Origin: an uncultured Fusicatenibacter sp.
GTDB taxonomy: Bacteria > Bacillota > Clostridia > Lachnospirales > Lachnospiraceae
DNA length: 43,265 nt
Direction of reading: 5' to 3'
NCBI GenBank assembly: GCA_902493585.1
Contig: CABUPZ010000017.1
Span: 1-43,265 of the forward strand
The notes under the pieces were generated by a model. It worked only from the letters and a program-made list of their open reading frames with translations. It made no database searches and was not told the origin of the DNA. The position numbers and the translations under genes are program-made. Within the stretch, counting starts at the first letter, position 1, and each line of letters starts with the position of its first letter. Positions 34,463 through 41,908 of this stretch are shown here, piece after piece.

Positions 34463-34933
34463 ATGGAAGAAAAAGATCAGAACTGTGTCGATGAATGTAA
34501 AATTCACATGGGAAAACTGATTCAGATGGTGTCTCATCAGCTGAAGCGGCGCAATGTATCGCCCGCCGCCAATGGAGAGCTGACCAATATACAGAGAAAT
34601 ATATTGGGCTATATTCTGATGAACTCCATACACCGCGATGTTTTTCAGAAAGAACTGGAGGAGGAGTTCCATATCCGAAAGTCAACGGTGACGGGGATCC
34701 TGCAGCTGATGGAAAAAAACGGGTTTATCGCAAGAGAGCCTGTTCCGTCGGACGCGCGGCAGAAAAAGATCGTACCCACTCCCAAGGCGGAAGCTTACCG
34801 TGGGGAAGTGCTGGCTAAAATTCAGAAGATTGAAGAAAGGCTGGCAAAAGGTATCCCGGAGGAGGACTATAAGACCTGCAAGAGAGTGCTTTTGCAGATG
34901 CTCAGGACTCTGAAGGAAGAAGAAAAAGAATAA
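34463..34933 (+). CDS. MarR family transcriptional regulator
   Basis: A 156-residue winged-helix protein. The core is LTNIQRNILGYILMNSIHRDVFQKELEEEF cut by helix turns, then the recognition helix IRKSTVTGILQLMEKNGFI and the wing REPVPSDARQKKIVPT, all typical of MarR. Such dimers usually repress efflux genes and release DNA on binding a small ligand. It is directly upstream of two ABC exporter genes (15 bases) on the same strand and is very likely their regulator. The ATG at 34463 has AGGAGCGGG before it; the frame also opens further upstream at 34376 but without a site. Confidence 0.92.
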   Translation: MEEKDQNCVDECKIHMGKLIQMVSHQLKRRNVSPAANGELTNIQRNILGYILMNSIHRDVFQKELEEEFHIRKSTVTGILQLMEKNGFIAREPVPSDARQKKIVPTPKAEAYRGEVLAKIQKIEERLAKGIPEEDYKTCKRVLLQMLRTLKEEEKE

Positions 34934-34948
34934 AATAAGGAGGCTGAC

Positions 34949-36682
34949 ATGAACAGAAAATTGTTTCGCTCAATACGCGAGTACAAGAAAGAGTCGATTC
35001 TGGCTCCGGTGTTTGTTGTTCTGGAAGTTTTTATGGAAGTCCTGATTCCGCTTCTGATGGCGAACATCATTGATATCGGTATTGCAAACGGAGATCTGGG
35101 ATATATCACCAAGATGGGAATACTCCTGGTCGTTATGGCAATGCTGGCATTGATCTTTGGTGCGATTGCAGGAAATATGGCAGCGAAAGGAGCTGCCGGT
35201 TACGCAAAAAATCTGCGCCATGATATTTTCTATAAAATTCAGGATTTCTCATTTAAGAACATTGATAAGTTTTCCACTTCCAGTCTGGTAACAAGGCTGA
35301 CTACGGATATTACCAACGTTCAGATGGCATATATGATGACGATCCGTCTGCTGGCGCGTGCGCCGATCATGATCGTGCTTTCTCTGATCATGACTTTCAC
35401 GATCAACACAGAGATTGCCATTATACTGCTGATCACGATTCCGATCCTTGGCGGTATCCTGATCTTTATCGCGAAGACGGCACATCCTCATTTCATCAAG
35501 GTGTTTGACGAATACGACGTGCTGAACAACACGGTACAGGAAAACGTTAATGCCGCTCGTGTGGTAAAGGCATATGTGCGTGAGGATCATGAGATCGGTA
35601 AATTCCATAAAATCTCAACGACGGTTTACAACCTGTTTACCAAGGCTGAGAAGATTGTTGCATGGAACAGCCCTACGATGCAGTTCGTCATGTATACGGT
35701 GGTGCTGCTGATGGTACTGATCGGCGGTGAAAGTATTATCGGCGGACAGATGGAAACTGGACAGATGACCAGCGTTATCGTGTATGCGCTGCAGATTCTC
35801 AGTTCCCTGATGATGGTTTCCTTTGTGTTTGTCATGATCATGATCGCTGAGGCTTCTTCCGACCGTATTGCAGAGGTTCTGGATGAGGTTCCGGAGATGC
35901 AGAACAAACCGGATGCTGTGATGGAGGCTCCGAACGGCGATATCGATTTTGAAAACGTAGATTTCAGTTATTCCGGAGAGGGTGGATCTCTTTCTCTGAA
36001 AAATGTAAATCTGCATATCAAGTCCGGCCAGACGGTCGGAATCATCGGCGGAACGGGAAGTGCAAAGTCCACACTGGTTCAGCTGATCCCGCGTCTCTAT
36101 GACGCGACGAGAGGATGCGTCAAAGTCGGAGGCATTGACGTACGGGATTACAACCTGGAGGCGCTGAGAGATCAGGTATCCATGGTGCTTCAGAAAAACG
36201 TCCTGTTTACAGGTTCTATCTATGACAATATCCGTTGGGGAGATGAAACTGCCAGCGATGAAGAAGTGCAGAGAGTCTGCCGTCTTGCTCAGGCGGACGG
36301 ATTCGTGCAGGAATTCCCGCATGGTTATGATACAATGATCGTTCAGGGCGGAAACAACGTCTCCGGAGGACAGAAACAGCGTCTCTGTATCGCCAGAGCC
36401 CTGCTGAAAAAACCGAAGATCCTGATCCTTGACGATTCTACCAGCGCGGTAGATACCAAGACAGATGCAATGATCCGAAAAGCTTTCCGGGAGGAAATTC
36501 CGGATACGACCAAGATCATCATCGCACAGCGAGTTTCTTCTGTGGAAGACGCGGATATGATCATTGTCATGGACGACGGTAAGATCAACGGCGTCGGAAC
36601 ATCGGAAGAGCTGCTGAAGAACAATGCGATTTATCGCGAAGTATATGAATCTCAGGTGAAAGGAGGAAATGAGGATGAGTGA
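34949..36682 (+). CDS. ABC exporter half-transporter with degenerate ATP site
   Basis: A 577-residue protein with six membrane helices (about 15-320) fused to an ATPase domain (about 330-570), as in the BmrC/BmrD and TM287/288 heterodimeric multidrug exporters. The nucleotide site is altered at three places: Walker A reads GGTGSAKST (A372 for glycine), the Walker B end is LILDDSTS with D496 where a catalytic glutamate is expected, and the switch residue is Q527 in IIAQRVSS instead of histidine. The signature VSGGQKQR is intact. So it supplies the degenerate site of the pair. The following ABC gene overlaps its end by eight bases. The substrate is unknown. Confidence 0.93.
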   Translation: MNRKLFRSIREYKKESILAPVFVVLEVFMEVLIPLLMANIIDIGIANGDLGYITKMGILLVVMAMLALIFGAIAGNMAAKGAAGYAKNLRHDIFYKIQDFSFKNIDKFSTSSLVTRLTTDITNVQMAYMMTIRLLARAPIMIVLSLIMTFTINTEIAIILLITIPILGGILIFIAKTAHPHFIKVFDEYDVLNNTVQENVNAARVVKAYVREDHEIGKFHKISTTVYNLFTKAEKIVAWNSPTMQFVMYTVVLLMVLIGGESIIGGQMETGQMTSVIVYALQILSSLMMVSFVFVMIMIAEASSDRIAEVLDEVPEMQNKPDAVMEAPNGDIDFENVDFSYSGEGGSLSLKNVNLHIKSGQTVGIIGGTGSAKSTLVQLIPRLYDATRGCVKVGGIDVRDYNLEALRDQVSMVLQKNVLFTGSIYDNIRWGDETASDEEVQRVCRLAQADGFVQEFPHGYDTMIVQGGNNVSGGQKQRLCIARALLKKPKILILDDSTSAVDTKTDAMIRKAFREEIPDTTKIIIAQRVSSVEDADMIIVMDDGKINGVGTSEELLKNNAIYREVYESQVKGGNEDE

Positions 36683-38564
36683 TTCAAAGAAAGTTAAAGT
36701 ATCCCGCGGTACTCTTAAGACGGCAAAGCGTCTGCTTGGCTATGTGACGAGCAGCTACAAGCCGGAGCTGATCGCCGTGGTGATCTGCATCATCATGAGT
36801 TCCATCGCATCGATTTCCGTATCGCTCTCACTGAAATTTCTTCTGGACGATTTTATCATACCGCTGATCGGACAGCAGGACCCGGATTTCACGGAACTGT
36901 ACGGGGCGGTTGCGGTTCTCGGTGTGATTTTCCTTCTTGGAGTCATTGCGACGTTTGTATACACCCGACTGATGGTTAAGATTGGCCAGGGCGTCCTGCG
37001 CCGGGTCAGAGATGAGATGTTTGAACATATGCAGACACTCCCGATTCGTTATTTTGACCAGAACACCAATGGTTCTATCATGAGCCTTTATACCAACGAT
37101 ACGGATACGCTGCGTCAGATGATCAATCAGGCGCTGCCGCAGGTGCTGATGTCTTCCATCACGATCGTGGTAACCTTCCTTTCCATGCTGCTGCTGAGTC
37201 CCCTGCTTACGGTCCTTGCCGTTGTCATGATCGTGATCATGCTGCTGGTGAGCAGTAAGATCGGCGGAAACAGCGGAAAATATTTCGTGCGCCAGCAGAT
37301 GGATATTGCGGATATCACCGGTTATGTGGAAGAGCGTATGAACGGACAGCGTGTGATCAAGATCTTCAACCATGAACGTGTGTCTGAGGAAGAATTTGAC
37401 AAGCTGAACGAGCGGCTGTTCAACAGCGCGGCCAACGCCAACACCTTTGCCAATATCATGGGACCGATCATCGGAAACCTGGGAAACCTTCAGTTCGTGC
37501 TGACGGCTGTTCTGGGTGGCTTCCTTTCCATCGCGGGAATCGGCGGCATCACCCTTGGAACCATGGCATCCTATCTGCAGTTCACAAAGAGCTTTACTCA
37601 GCCGTTCATGCAGATTGCCCAGCAGTTCAACTCCGTAGTCATGGCGCTTGCCGGAGCAGAGCGTATTTTCAACATGATCGACGAATCGTCGGAGATGGAT
37701 GACGGTTATGTTACTCTGGTCAATGCAAGAAAGAAAGCGGACGGAACCATCGAAGAGTGCGCGGAGCGCACCGGAACCTGGGCATGGAAACATCCGCATC
37801 AGGCAGACGGAAGCGTTACCTACACCGAGCTGAAAGGTGACGTACGTTTCTTTGATATGACGTTCGGATACAATCCGGATAAAATGGTACTTCATGATCT
37901 GACGCTTTACGCGAAACCGGGTCAGAAACTTGCGTTTGTGGGTTCTACCGGTGCCGGAAAGACGACGATCACCAACCTGATCAATCGTTTCTACGACGTT
38001 CAGGATGGAAAGATCCGTTACGACGGAATCAATATCAACAAGATCAAAAAAGCAGATCTGCGCCGTTCCCTTGGAATCGTGCTGCAGGATACCCATCTGT
38101 TTACCGGAACGATCATGGAAAATATCCGGTATGGAAAACTGGACGCTACCGATGAGGAAGTATTTGCAGCAGCACGTCTGGCACATGCAGACCAGTTCAT
38201 CAACATGCTGCCACAGGGATACAACACCATGCTGACCAGCGACGGTGAGGAACTGTCCCAGGGACAGAGACAGCTGCTTGCGATTGCCCGTGCAGCAGTA
38301 GCCAACCCGCCGGTACTGATCCTGGATGAGGCGACTTCAAGTATTGATACCCGTACCGAAGCGATCGTACAGAAAGGTATGGATAACCTGATGAAGGGAC
38401 GTACCGTATTTGTCATCGCTCACCGCCTGTCTACGATCCGGAACAGCGACGCGATCATGGTTCTGGAACACGGACGGATCATCGAGCGTGGTACCCACGA
38501 AGAGCTGCTTGAGAAACATGGCACATATTATCAGTTATATACAGGTAAACTGGAATTAGATTAA
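36675..38564 (+). CDS. ABC exporter half-transporter with canonical ATP site
   Basis: A 629-residue exporter subunit: membrane domain (about 20-335), then ATPase domain (about 390-625). Here Walker A is GSTGAGKTT (423-431), Walker B LILDEATSS with catalytic E552, and the switch H583 in IAHRLST. The signature motif is LSQGQ (527-531) in place of LSGGQ, the altered signature expected to complete the partner's degenerate site. An insert of about 40 residues (346-388) rich in Lys, Glu and Trp separates the two domains, a feature of Clostridial members. The ATG at 36675 lies eight bases after GGAGG. Together with the previous gene it forms a heterodimeric multidrug-type exporter. Confidence 0.94.
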   Translation: MSDSKKVKVSRGTLKTAKRLLGYVTSSYKPELIAVVICIIMSSIASISVSLSLKFLLDDFIIPLIGQQDPDFTELYGAVAVLGVIFLLGVIATFVYTRLMVKIGQGVLRRVRDEMFEHMQTLPIRYFDQNTNGSIMSLYTNDTDTLRQMINQALPQVLMSSITIVVTFLSMLLLSPLLTVLAVVMIVIMLLVSSKIGGNSGKYFVRQQMDIADITGYVEERMNGQRVIKIFNHERVSEEEFDKLNERLFNSAANANTFANIMGPIIGNLGNLQFVLTAVLGGFLSIAGIGGITLGTMASYLQFTKSFTQPFMQIAQQFNSVVMALAGAERIFNMIDESSEMDDGYVTLVNARKKADGTIEECAERTGTWAWKHPHQADGSVTYTELKGDVRFFDMTFGYNPDKMVLHDLTLYAKPGQKLAFVGSTGAGKTTITNLINRFYDVQDGKIRYDGININKIKKADLRRSLGIVLQDTHLFTGTIMENIRYGKLDATDEEVFAAARLAHADQFINMLPQGYNTMLTSDGEELSQGQRQLLAIARAAVANPPVLILDEATSSIDTRTEAIVQKGMDNLMKGRTVFVIAHRLSTIRNSDAIMVLEHGRIIERGTHEELLEKHGTYYQLYTGKLELD

Positions 38565-38582
38565 AAATCCAGAGTTTCCACT

Positions 38583-38630
38583 GCGGAATACGATTTCCGG
38601 CTTATGCCGGGGCGTATTCCGCTTTTTTTT
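38583..38630 (+). terminator. Rho-independent terminator after the ABC exporter operon
   Basis: GCGGAATACG (38583-38592) pairs with CGTATTCCGC (38613-38622), with a CCGG/CCGG inner stem, followed by eight T. Confidence 0.95.
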
Positions 38631-38719
38631 GGAACATTCCGCTGGAAGGGGGACGAAAAAATCCCTGAGCGGTTGGCATACGTGTACGGCGGGCGGCTGC
38701 GGGGAGGCGGAATGTTCCG
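38631..38719. repeat. Inverted-repeat-bounded intergenic element
   Basis: GGAACATTCCGC at the left end (38631-38642) and GCGGAATGTTCC at the right end (38708-38719) are perfect 12-base inverted repeats around a GC-rich centre containing GTACGGCGGGCGGCTGC. No transposase is encoded. It resembles a small miniature inverted-repeat element or a hairpin-forming intergenic repeat; part of the centre recurs near 105-175. The rest of 38720-38927 shows no gene. Confidence 0.6.
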
Positions 38720-38927
38720 AGGGGTGTAGTGTAGATCTTTGGAGTTGTTTGTGGATGGAATGGTTCGTTTGTTTTGAACTATGAAAGGTTGAAGTAACCG
38801 TTCAGTTGGATTATCTCTTGTAAATAAGCATATGGAAAGATATAATAGAAATACAACTAAATGGTCGTACAAAGGGATTAAAAGAATAGGCGCTGGAAAC
38901 GCCGGATAAAGAAATTTTTTGCACATA

Positions 38928-38973
38928 GAGAAAAACCCGATGGCAGCCGGTCGAGCGGCCGGCTGTTGTCGGG
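38928..38973 (-). terminator. Terminator after the XRE regulator
   Basis: On the minus strand CCCGA and CAGCCGG pair with CCGGCTG and TCGGG, then TTTTTCTC follows. It starts a few bases after the XRE stop codon. Confidence 0.85.
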
Positions 38974-38978
38974 CTTGG

Positions 38979-39200
38979 TCATTCTCCGAACTTTCGGTTT
39001 TTGTCATTGCTGATACCCAGCAGGTAATCGGTACTGCAGTTATATAGTTTGGCAAGCCGGATCAGAAAATCCACCGGGATTTCCCGGACTCCTTTTTCGT
39101 ATCGGGAATAGACATCCCTGTGACATTCGAGAATGGCAGAGATTTCCTTGATGGTCAGATCACTGTCGATCCGCATGTCTTCCAATCTTTGATATTTCAT
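38979..39200 (-). CDS. Small XRE-family helix-turn-helix regulator
   Basis: A 73-residue Cro/C1-type DNA-binding protein that is almost only a helix-turn-helix domain. LTIKEISAILECHRDVYSRYEKGVREIP is the helix-turn-helix (shown by its parts KEISAIL and YSRYEKG), followed by DFLIRLAKLYNCSTDYLLGI, the standard XRE ending. The ribosome binding site is weak (CAGGAC about ten bases upstream). It is divergent from the gene at 39410, and the shared spacer has two sets of inverted repeats that may be its operators. Proteins of this size often regulate themselves and a neighbour, but the target is unknown. Confidence 0.88.
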   Translation of the reverse strand: MKYQRLEDMRIDSDLTIKEISAILECHRDVYSRYEKGVREIPVDFLIRLAKLYNCSTDYLLGISNDKNRKFGE

Positions 39201-39231
39201 CTTATTATGTCCTGTTCTGAATTCCGTCGGT

Positions 39232-39346
39232 TAACAGTTATCTCTCAGTCTGAGCAACTGCAGGCAGTTTTATTCTCACACGTTATAGATATGTCAGTAT
39301 TGGAGCAATAACTGTTAGTGTAATGAGTAACAATTTAATACTAACA
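39232..39346. promoter_or_regulatory. Candidate operators between the XRE gene and the divergent gene
   Basis: TAACAGTTAT (39232-39241) and its exact reverse complement ATAACTGTTA (39308-39317) are 66 bases apart. Overlapping the second, TGTTAGT (39313-39319) pairs with ACTAACA (39340-39346). The set lies in the divergent spacer, where an autoregulator would bind. Confidence 0.5.
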
Positions 39347-39409
39347 ACTGGACGTATGACCGAAAGAAAATACGGTCATATGGACGTAAAAAAAGCGAGG
39401 GATATTCCA

Positions 39410-39838
39410 GTGAAAATAAAGACAGAAGAATGCGAAAGAATCGTTCTGCAGGCGATGGAAGCGATACAGGACGAAGACGAAGAAACCTTTTCCCGGCTCA
39501 TCTATCCGATACCAAAACAAGAATGGAAACAGGAAACCGGCGAAGAAGCCCCACCCAAAGCCTCCCGCCTCCGCCAGATACTGAATGAAATAAACCCCTA
39601 CGGATTCTCCGTACCATATAAAATAGAAAACCTGTACATAACCGAAGACTATAATGGAAGAAACTGGTACGAACACAAGCAGATCCCCGTACAGGCCGCA
39701 GCAGAGGCAACCGTATACTGGGCCAAAACTGAAAAAAAGACCATCTGCCACGCCTGGCCCGTCTCTATCCAATGCCTCTGCATAGAAAACACCTGGTACC
39801 TAAACCCTTACTGGCTTTGGGAATATCAGAAAACTTGA
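39410..39838 (+). CDS. Unrecognised protein
   Basis: A frame of about 142 residues from the GTG at 39410, which has GAGGG eight bases upstream; ATGs at 39380, 39356 and 39323 are in frame but lack a ribosome binding site. I do not recognise the protein. It starts with a helical acidic stretch (CERIVLQAMEAIQDEDEETF), then a Lys/Pro segment, and ends in Trp/Tyr-rich strands (NTWYLNPYWLWEYQ). The helix-then-strand pattern is faintly like NTF2-like (SnoaL) folds, which is a weak guess. There is no signal peptide or membrane segment. Base use is unlike its neighbours: the coding strand is rich in A and C and poor in G, and this bias continues about 120 bases past the stop codon. It may be a recent arrival. 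Confidence 0.6.
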   Translation: MKIKTEECERIVLQAMEAIQDEDEETFSRLIYPIPKQEWKQETGEEAPPKASRLRQILNEINPYGFSVPYKIENLYITEDYNGRNWYEHKQIPVQAAAEATVYWAKTEKKTICHAWPVSIQCLCIENTWYLNPYWLWEYQKT

Positions 39839-39981
39839 GCACATCACACCCCACAACGCCAGTTACAATACCATCCGCAATCCACCTACACGCCCACCAC
39901 AACCAGTCCTCCGTGGGCGCCGCGCTCCGTTCCCGTCCACTCCACTTTATATTTTCTTTAGAAAAAAACATGGAAAAGGTG

Positions 39982-40010
39982 TTGACAAAACAAACCCTGA
40001 GTGCTATCGT
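39982..40010 (+). promoter_or_regulatory. Promoter of the hrcA-grpE-dnaK operon
   Basis: TTGACA (39982-39987) and TATCGT (40005-40010) are 17 bases apart. A CIRCE-like half site, GAGTGCTA (39999-40006), overlaps the -10. The full CIRCE begins 14 bases downstream, around the transcription start. Confidence 0.75.
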
Positions 40011-40023
40011 AAGAGCATAGATG

Positions 40024-40050
40024 TTAGCACTCCACTCAAACGAGTGCTAA
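40024..40050 (+). promoter_or_regulatory. CIRCE element (HrcA operator)
   Basis: TTAGCACTC-N9-GAGTGCTAA, a perfect match to the CIRCE consensus, lies 28 bases before the hrcA start. HrcA binds it to repress class I heat-shock genes until misfolded protein titrates its GroE-dependent folding. Confidence 0.98.
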
Positions 40051-40078
40051 CAAAACCAGAAGGAAAGGAGCTGGAGGA

Positions 40079-41128
40079 ATGGAATTGGATGAGAGAAAAA
40101 GGAAAATACTAAAAGCGATCATCCAAACGTATCTGGAAACTGGCGAGCCGGTAGGGTCAAGGACTATTTCCAAATACACCGATCTGAATCTGAGCTCCGC
40201 CACCATCCGCAATGAAATGTCAGACCTGGAAGAGATGGGATACATCCTGCAGCCTCACACCTCTGCGGGACGGATACCTTCCGATGAAGGCTATCGGCTG
40301 TACGTGGACGAACTGATGAAAGAAAAGGAGCAGGAGATTGCAGACATCAAGAACATGGTGATCGAAAGAACGAATCACATGGAAAAGACGCTGCAGCAGG
40401 TGGTACGGCTCCTGGCAACCAAGACGAATTACGCGACACTGATCACAGGACCGGCCATGCACCATACAAAAGTCAAATTTATTCAGCTTTCCAAGGTGAA
40501 TGAACATCAGCTCCTGGCAGTCGTTGTAGTGGAAGGAAACCTGGTGAAGAATCAGATGCTGGATCTGGATGAGGAGATCGATGACGAACAGCTTCTGAAA
40601 TTGAATCTTCTGCTGAACACACAGCTCAACGGACTTGCCATCGAGGAGATCAATCTTGGAATGATCCAGAAAATGAAAGAACAGGCAGGCATTCATTCCG
40701 GCGTGATCAGCAAGGTCGTGGATGCGGTTGGAGAAGCCATTGCGGTCAGCGACGAAGACGTACCGGTTTATACCAGCGGTGCGACAAACTTTTTCAAATA
40801 TCCGGAACTGAGCGACAGCAAGAGCGCAAGCGGACTGATCTCCACATTTGAAGAGAAGGAACGCCTGGTTAGTCTTCTGAAGGATACGGTTTCTGATGAA
40901 GACGGTGAGAATACCGGCATCCAGGTATATATTGGAAATGAAACTTCCATGGAACCCCTGCGGGACTGCAGTGTGGTGACAACCACCTATGATATGGGTG
41001 ATGGAATGAAGGGAACCATCGGGATCGTAGGACCGAAACGAATGGACTACGAGAACGTAGTAGATAATCTGAAGATACTCAAGACACAGCTCGACAGCGT
41101 CTTCAAAAAGCCGGATACGGACACATAG
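40079..41128 (+). CDS. hrcA: Heat-inducible transcription repressor HrcA
   Basis: A 349-residue repressor of class I heat-shock genes. The N-terminal winged helix is RKRKILKAIIQTYLETGEPVGSR then SSATIRNEMSDLEEMGYILQPHTSAGRIPSDEGYR in parts, both diagnostic of HrcA. The remainder includes the conserved GLISTFEEKERLVSLL and the C-terminal GIVGPKRMDYENVVD. The length is normal. AAAGGAG lies 10 bases before the ATG. It is the first gene of the operon and is controlled by the CIRCE just upstream, so it represses itself. Confidence 0.98.
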   Translation: MELDERKRKILKAIIQTYLETGEPVGSRTISKYTDLNLSSATIRNEMSDLEEMGYILQPHTSAGRIPSDEGYRLYVDELMKEKEQEIADIKNMVIERTNHMEKTLQQVVRLLATKTNYATLITGPAMHHTKVKFIQLSKVNEHQLLAVVVVEGNLVKNQMLDLDEEIDDEQLLKLNLLLNTQLNGLAIEEINLGMIQKMKEQAGIHSGVISKVVDAVGEAIAVSDEDVPVYTSGATNFFKYPELSDSKSASGLISTFEEKERLVSLLKDTVSDEDGENTGIQVYIGNETSMEPLRDCSVVTTTYDMGDGMKGTIGIVGPKRMDYENVVDNLKILKTQLDSVFKKPDTDT

Positions 41129-41145
41129 AAAGGTGGAAAGCAACG

Positions 41146-41853
41146 GTGACACAGGAAAACAGAAATGTCAATGAAACAGTAAACGAAACCGCTGAGAATA
41201 AAGAAAACGGGATTCCCACAGAAGAGATCCTGAAAGAGGCGGACAAGGCGGCGGCAGCGTCTGCTGCTGAGAAGAAGCCTGAGGAAGAAACCGCGGCGGC
41301 AGATGGAAGCACAGAAGAGGCTTCCGGTGATACACAGGAAGAAGCGGCGGAAGAGCAGGAGACTGAAAAAGAGCCTCAGACAAAAGAAAAACGGTTCTTC
41401 AAGAAGAAAGAGAAGAAAGACAAAAAAGATGAGAAGATCGAAGAACTGACCGACCGGCTGACCCGTCAGCTGGCAGAGTTTGACAACTACCGGAAACGTA
41501 CAGAAAAAGAAAAAGCAAGTATGTACACGATCGGAGCGAAAGATATCGTAGAGAAGATCCTTCCGGTGGTAGATAATTTTGAACGCGGTCTTGCCACGGT
41601 GGAGCATCTGGAGGATGATCCGTTTGCAGAGGGTATGAATAAGATCTATAAGCAGCTGGTCAAGACGCTGGAAGATATGGGAGTTACGGTCATTGAGGCC
41701 GTAGGACAGGAATTTGATCCGAACCTGCACAATGCAGTGATGCACGTGGAGGATGAGGAAGCCGGCGAAAACATCATCGTCGAGGAATTCCTGAAAGGCT
41801 ACAAATACAAAGACATCGTGGTTCGCCACAGCATGGTAAAAGTAGCCAATTAG
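41146..41853 (+). CDS. grpE: GrpE, nucleotide exchange factor of DnaK
   Basis: A 235-residue GrpE protein. A long disordered, Glu/Ala/Lys-rich N-terminal region (about 1-95, longer than in many relatives) precedes the helical part with LTRQLAEFDNYRKRTEKEKA, and the C-terminal beta domain with VTVIEAVGQEFDPNLHNAVM and IVEEFLKGYKYKDIVVRHSM, both diagnostic. It releases ADP from DnaK. The start is a GTG at 41146 with AAAGGTGG upstream. It follows hrcA by 17 bases and precedes dnaK by 55. Confidence 0.97.
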   Translation: MTQENRNVNETVNETAENKENGIPTEEILKEADKAAAASAAEKKPEEETAAADGSTEEASGDTQEEAAEEQETEKEPQTKEKRFFKKKEKKDKKDEKIEELTDRLTRQLAEFDNYRKRTEKEKASMYTIGAKDIVEKILPVVDNFERGLATVEHLEDDPFAEGMNKIYKQLVKTLEDMGVTVIEAVGQEFDPNLHNAVMHVEDEEAGENIIVEEFLKGYKYKDIVVRHSMVKVAN

Positions 41854-41908
41854 TATATTTGTTTACAAACAACCATTTGAATGATAAATGATTCAGGAGG
41901 AAAAAATC

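Noticed and set aside
36828..38186. A 452-residue minus-strand open frame opposite the second ABC exporter gene
   Set aside because: The plus strand encodes a complete exporter with all ATPase motifs; the opposite frame is His/Asp-rich noise.
38561..39055. A 164-residue minus-strand open frame across the inverted-repeat element
   Set aside because: It crosses two terminators and the end of the XRE gene; composition is that of non-coding DNA.
39341..39772. A 143-residue Phe/Gly-rich minus-strand open frame
   Set aside because: It is the complement of the A/C-rich unrecognised gene, lacks a ribosome binding site, and the plus-strand product looks more protein-like.
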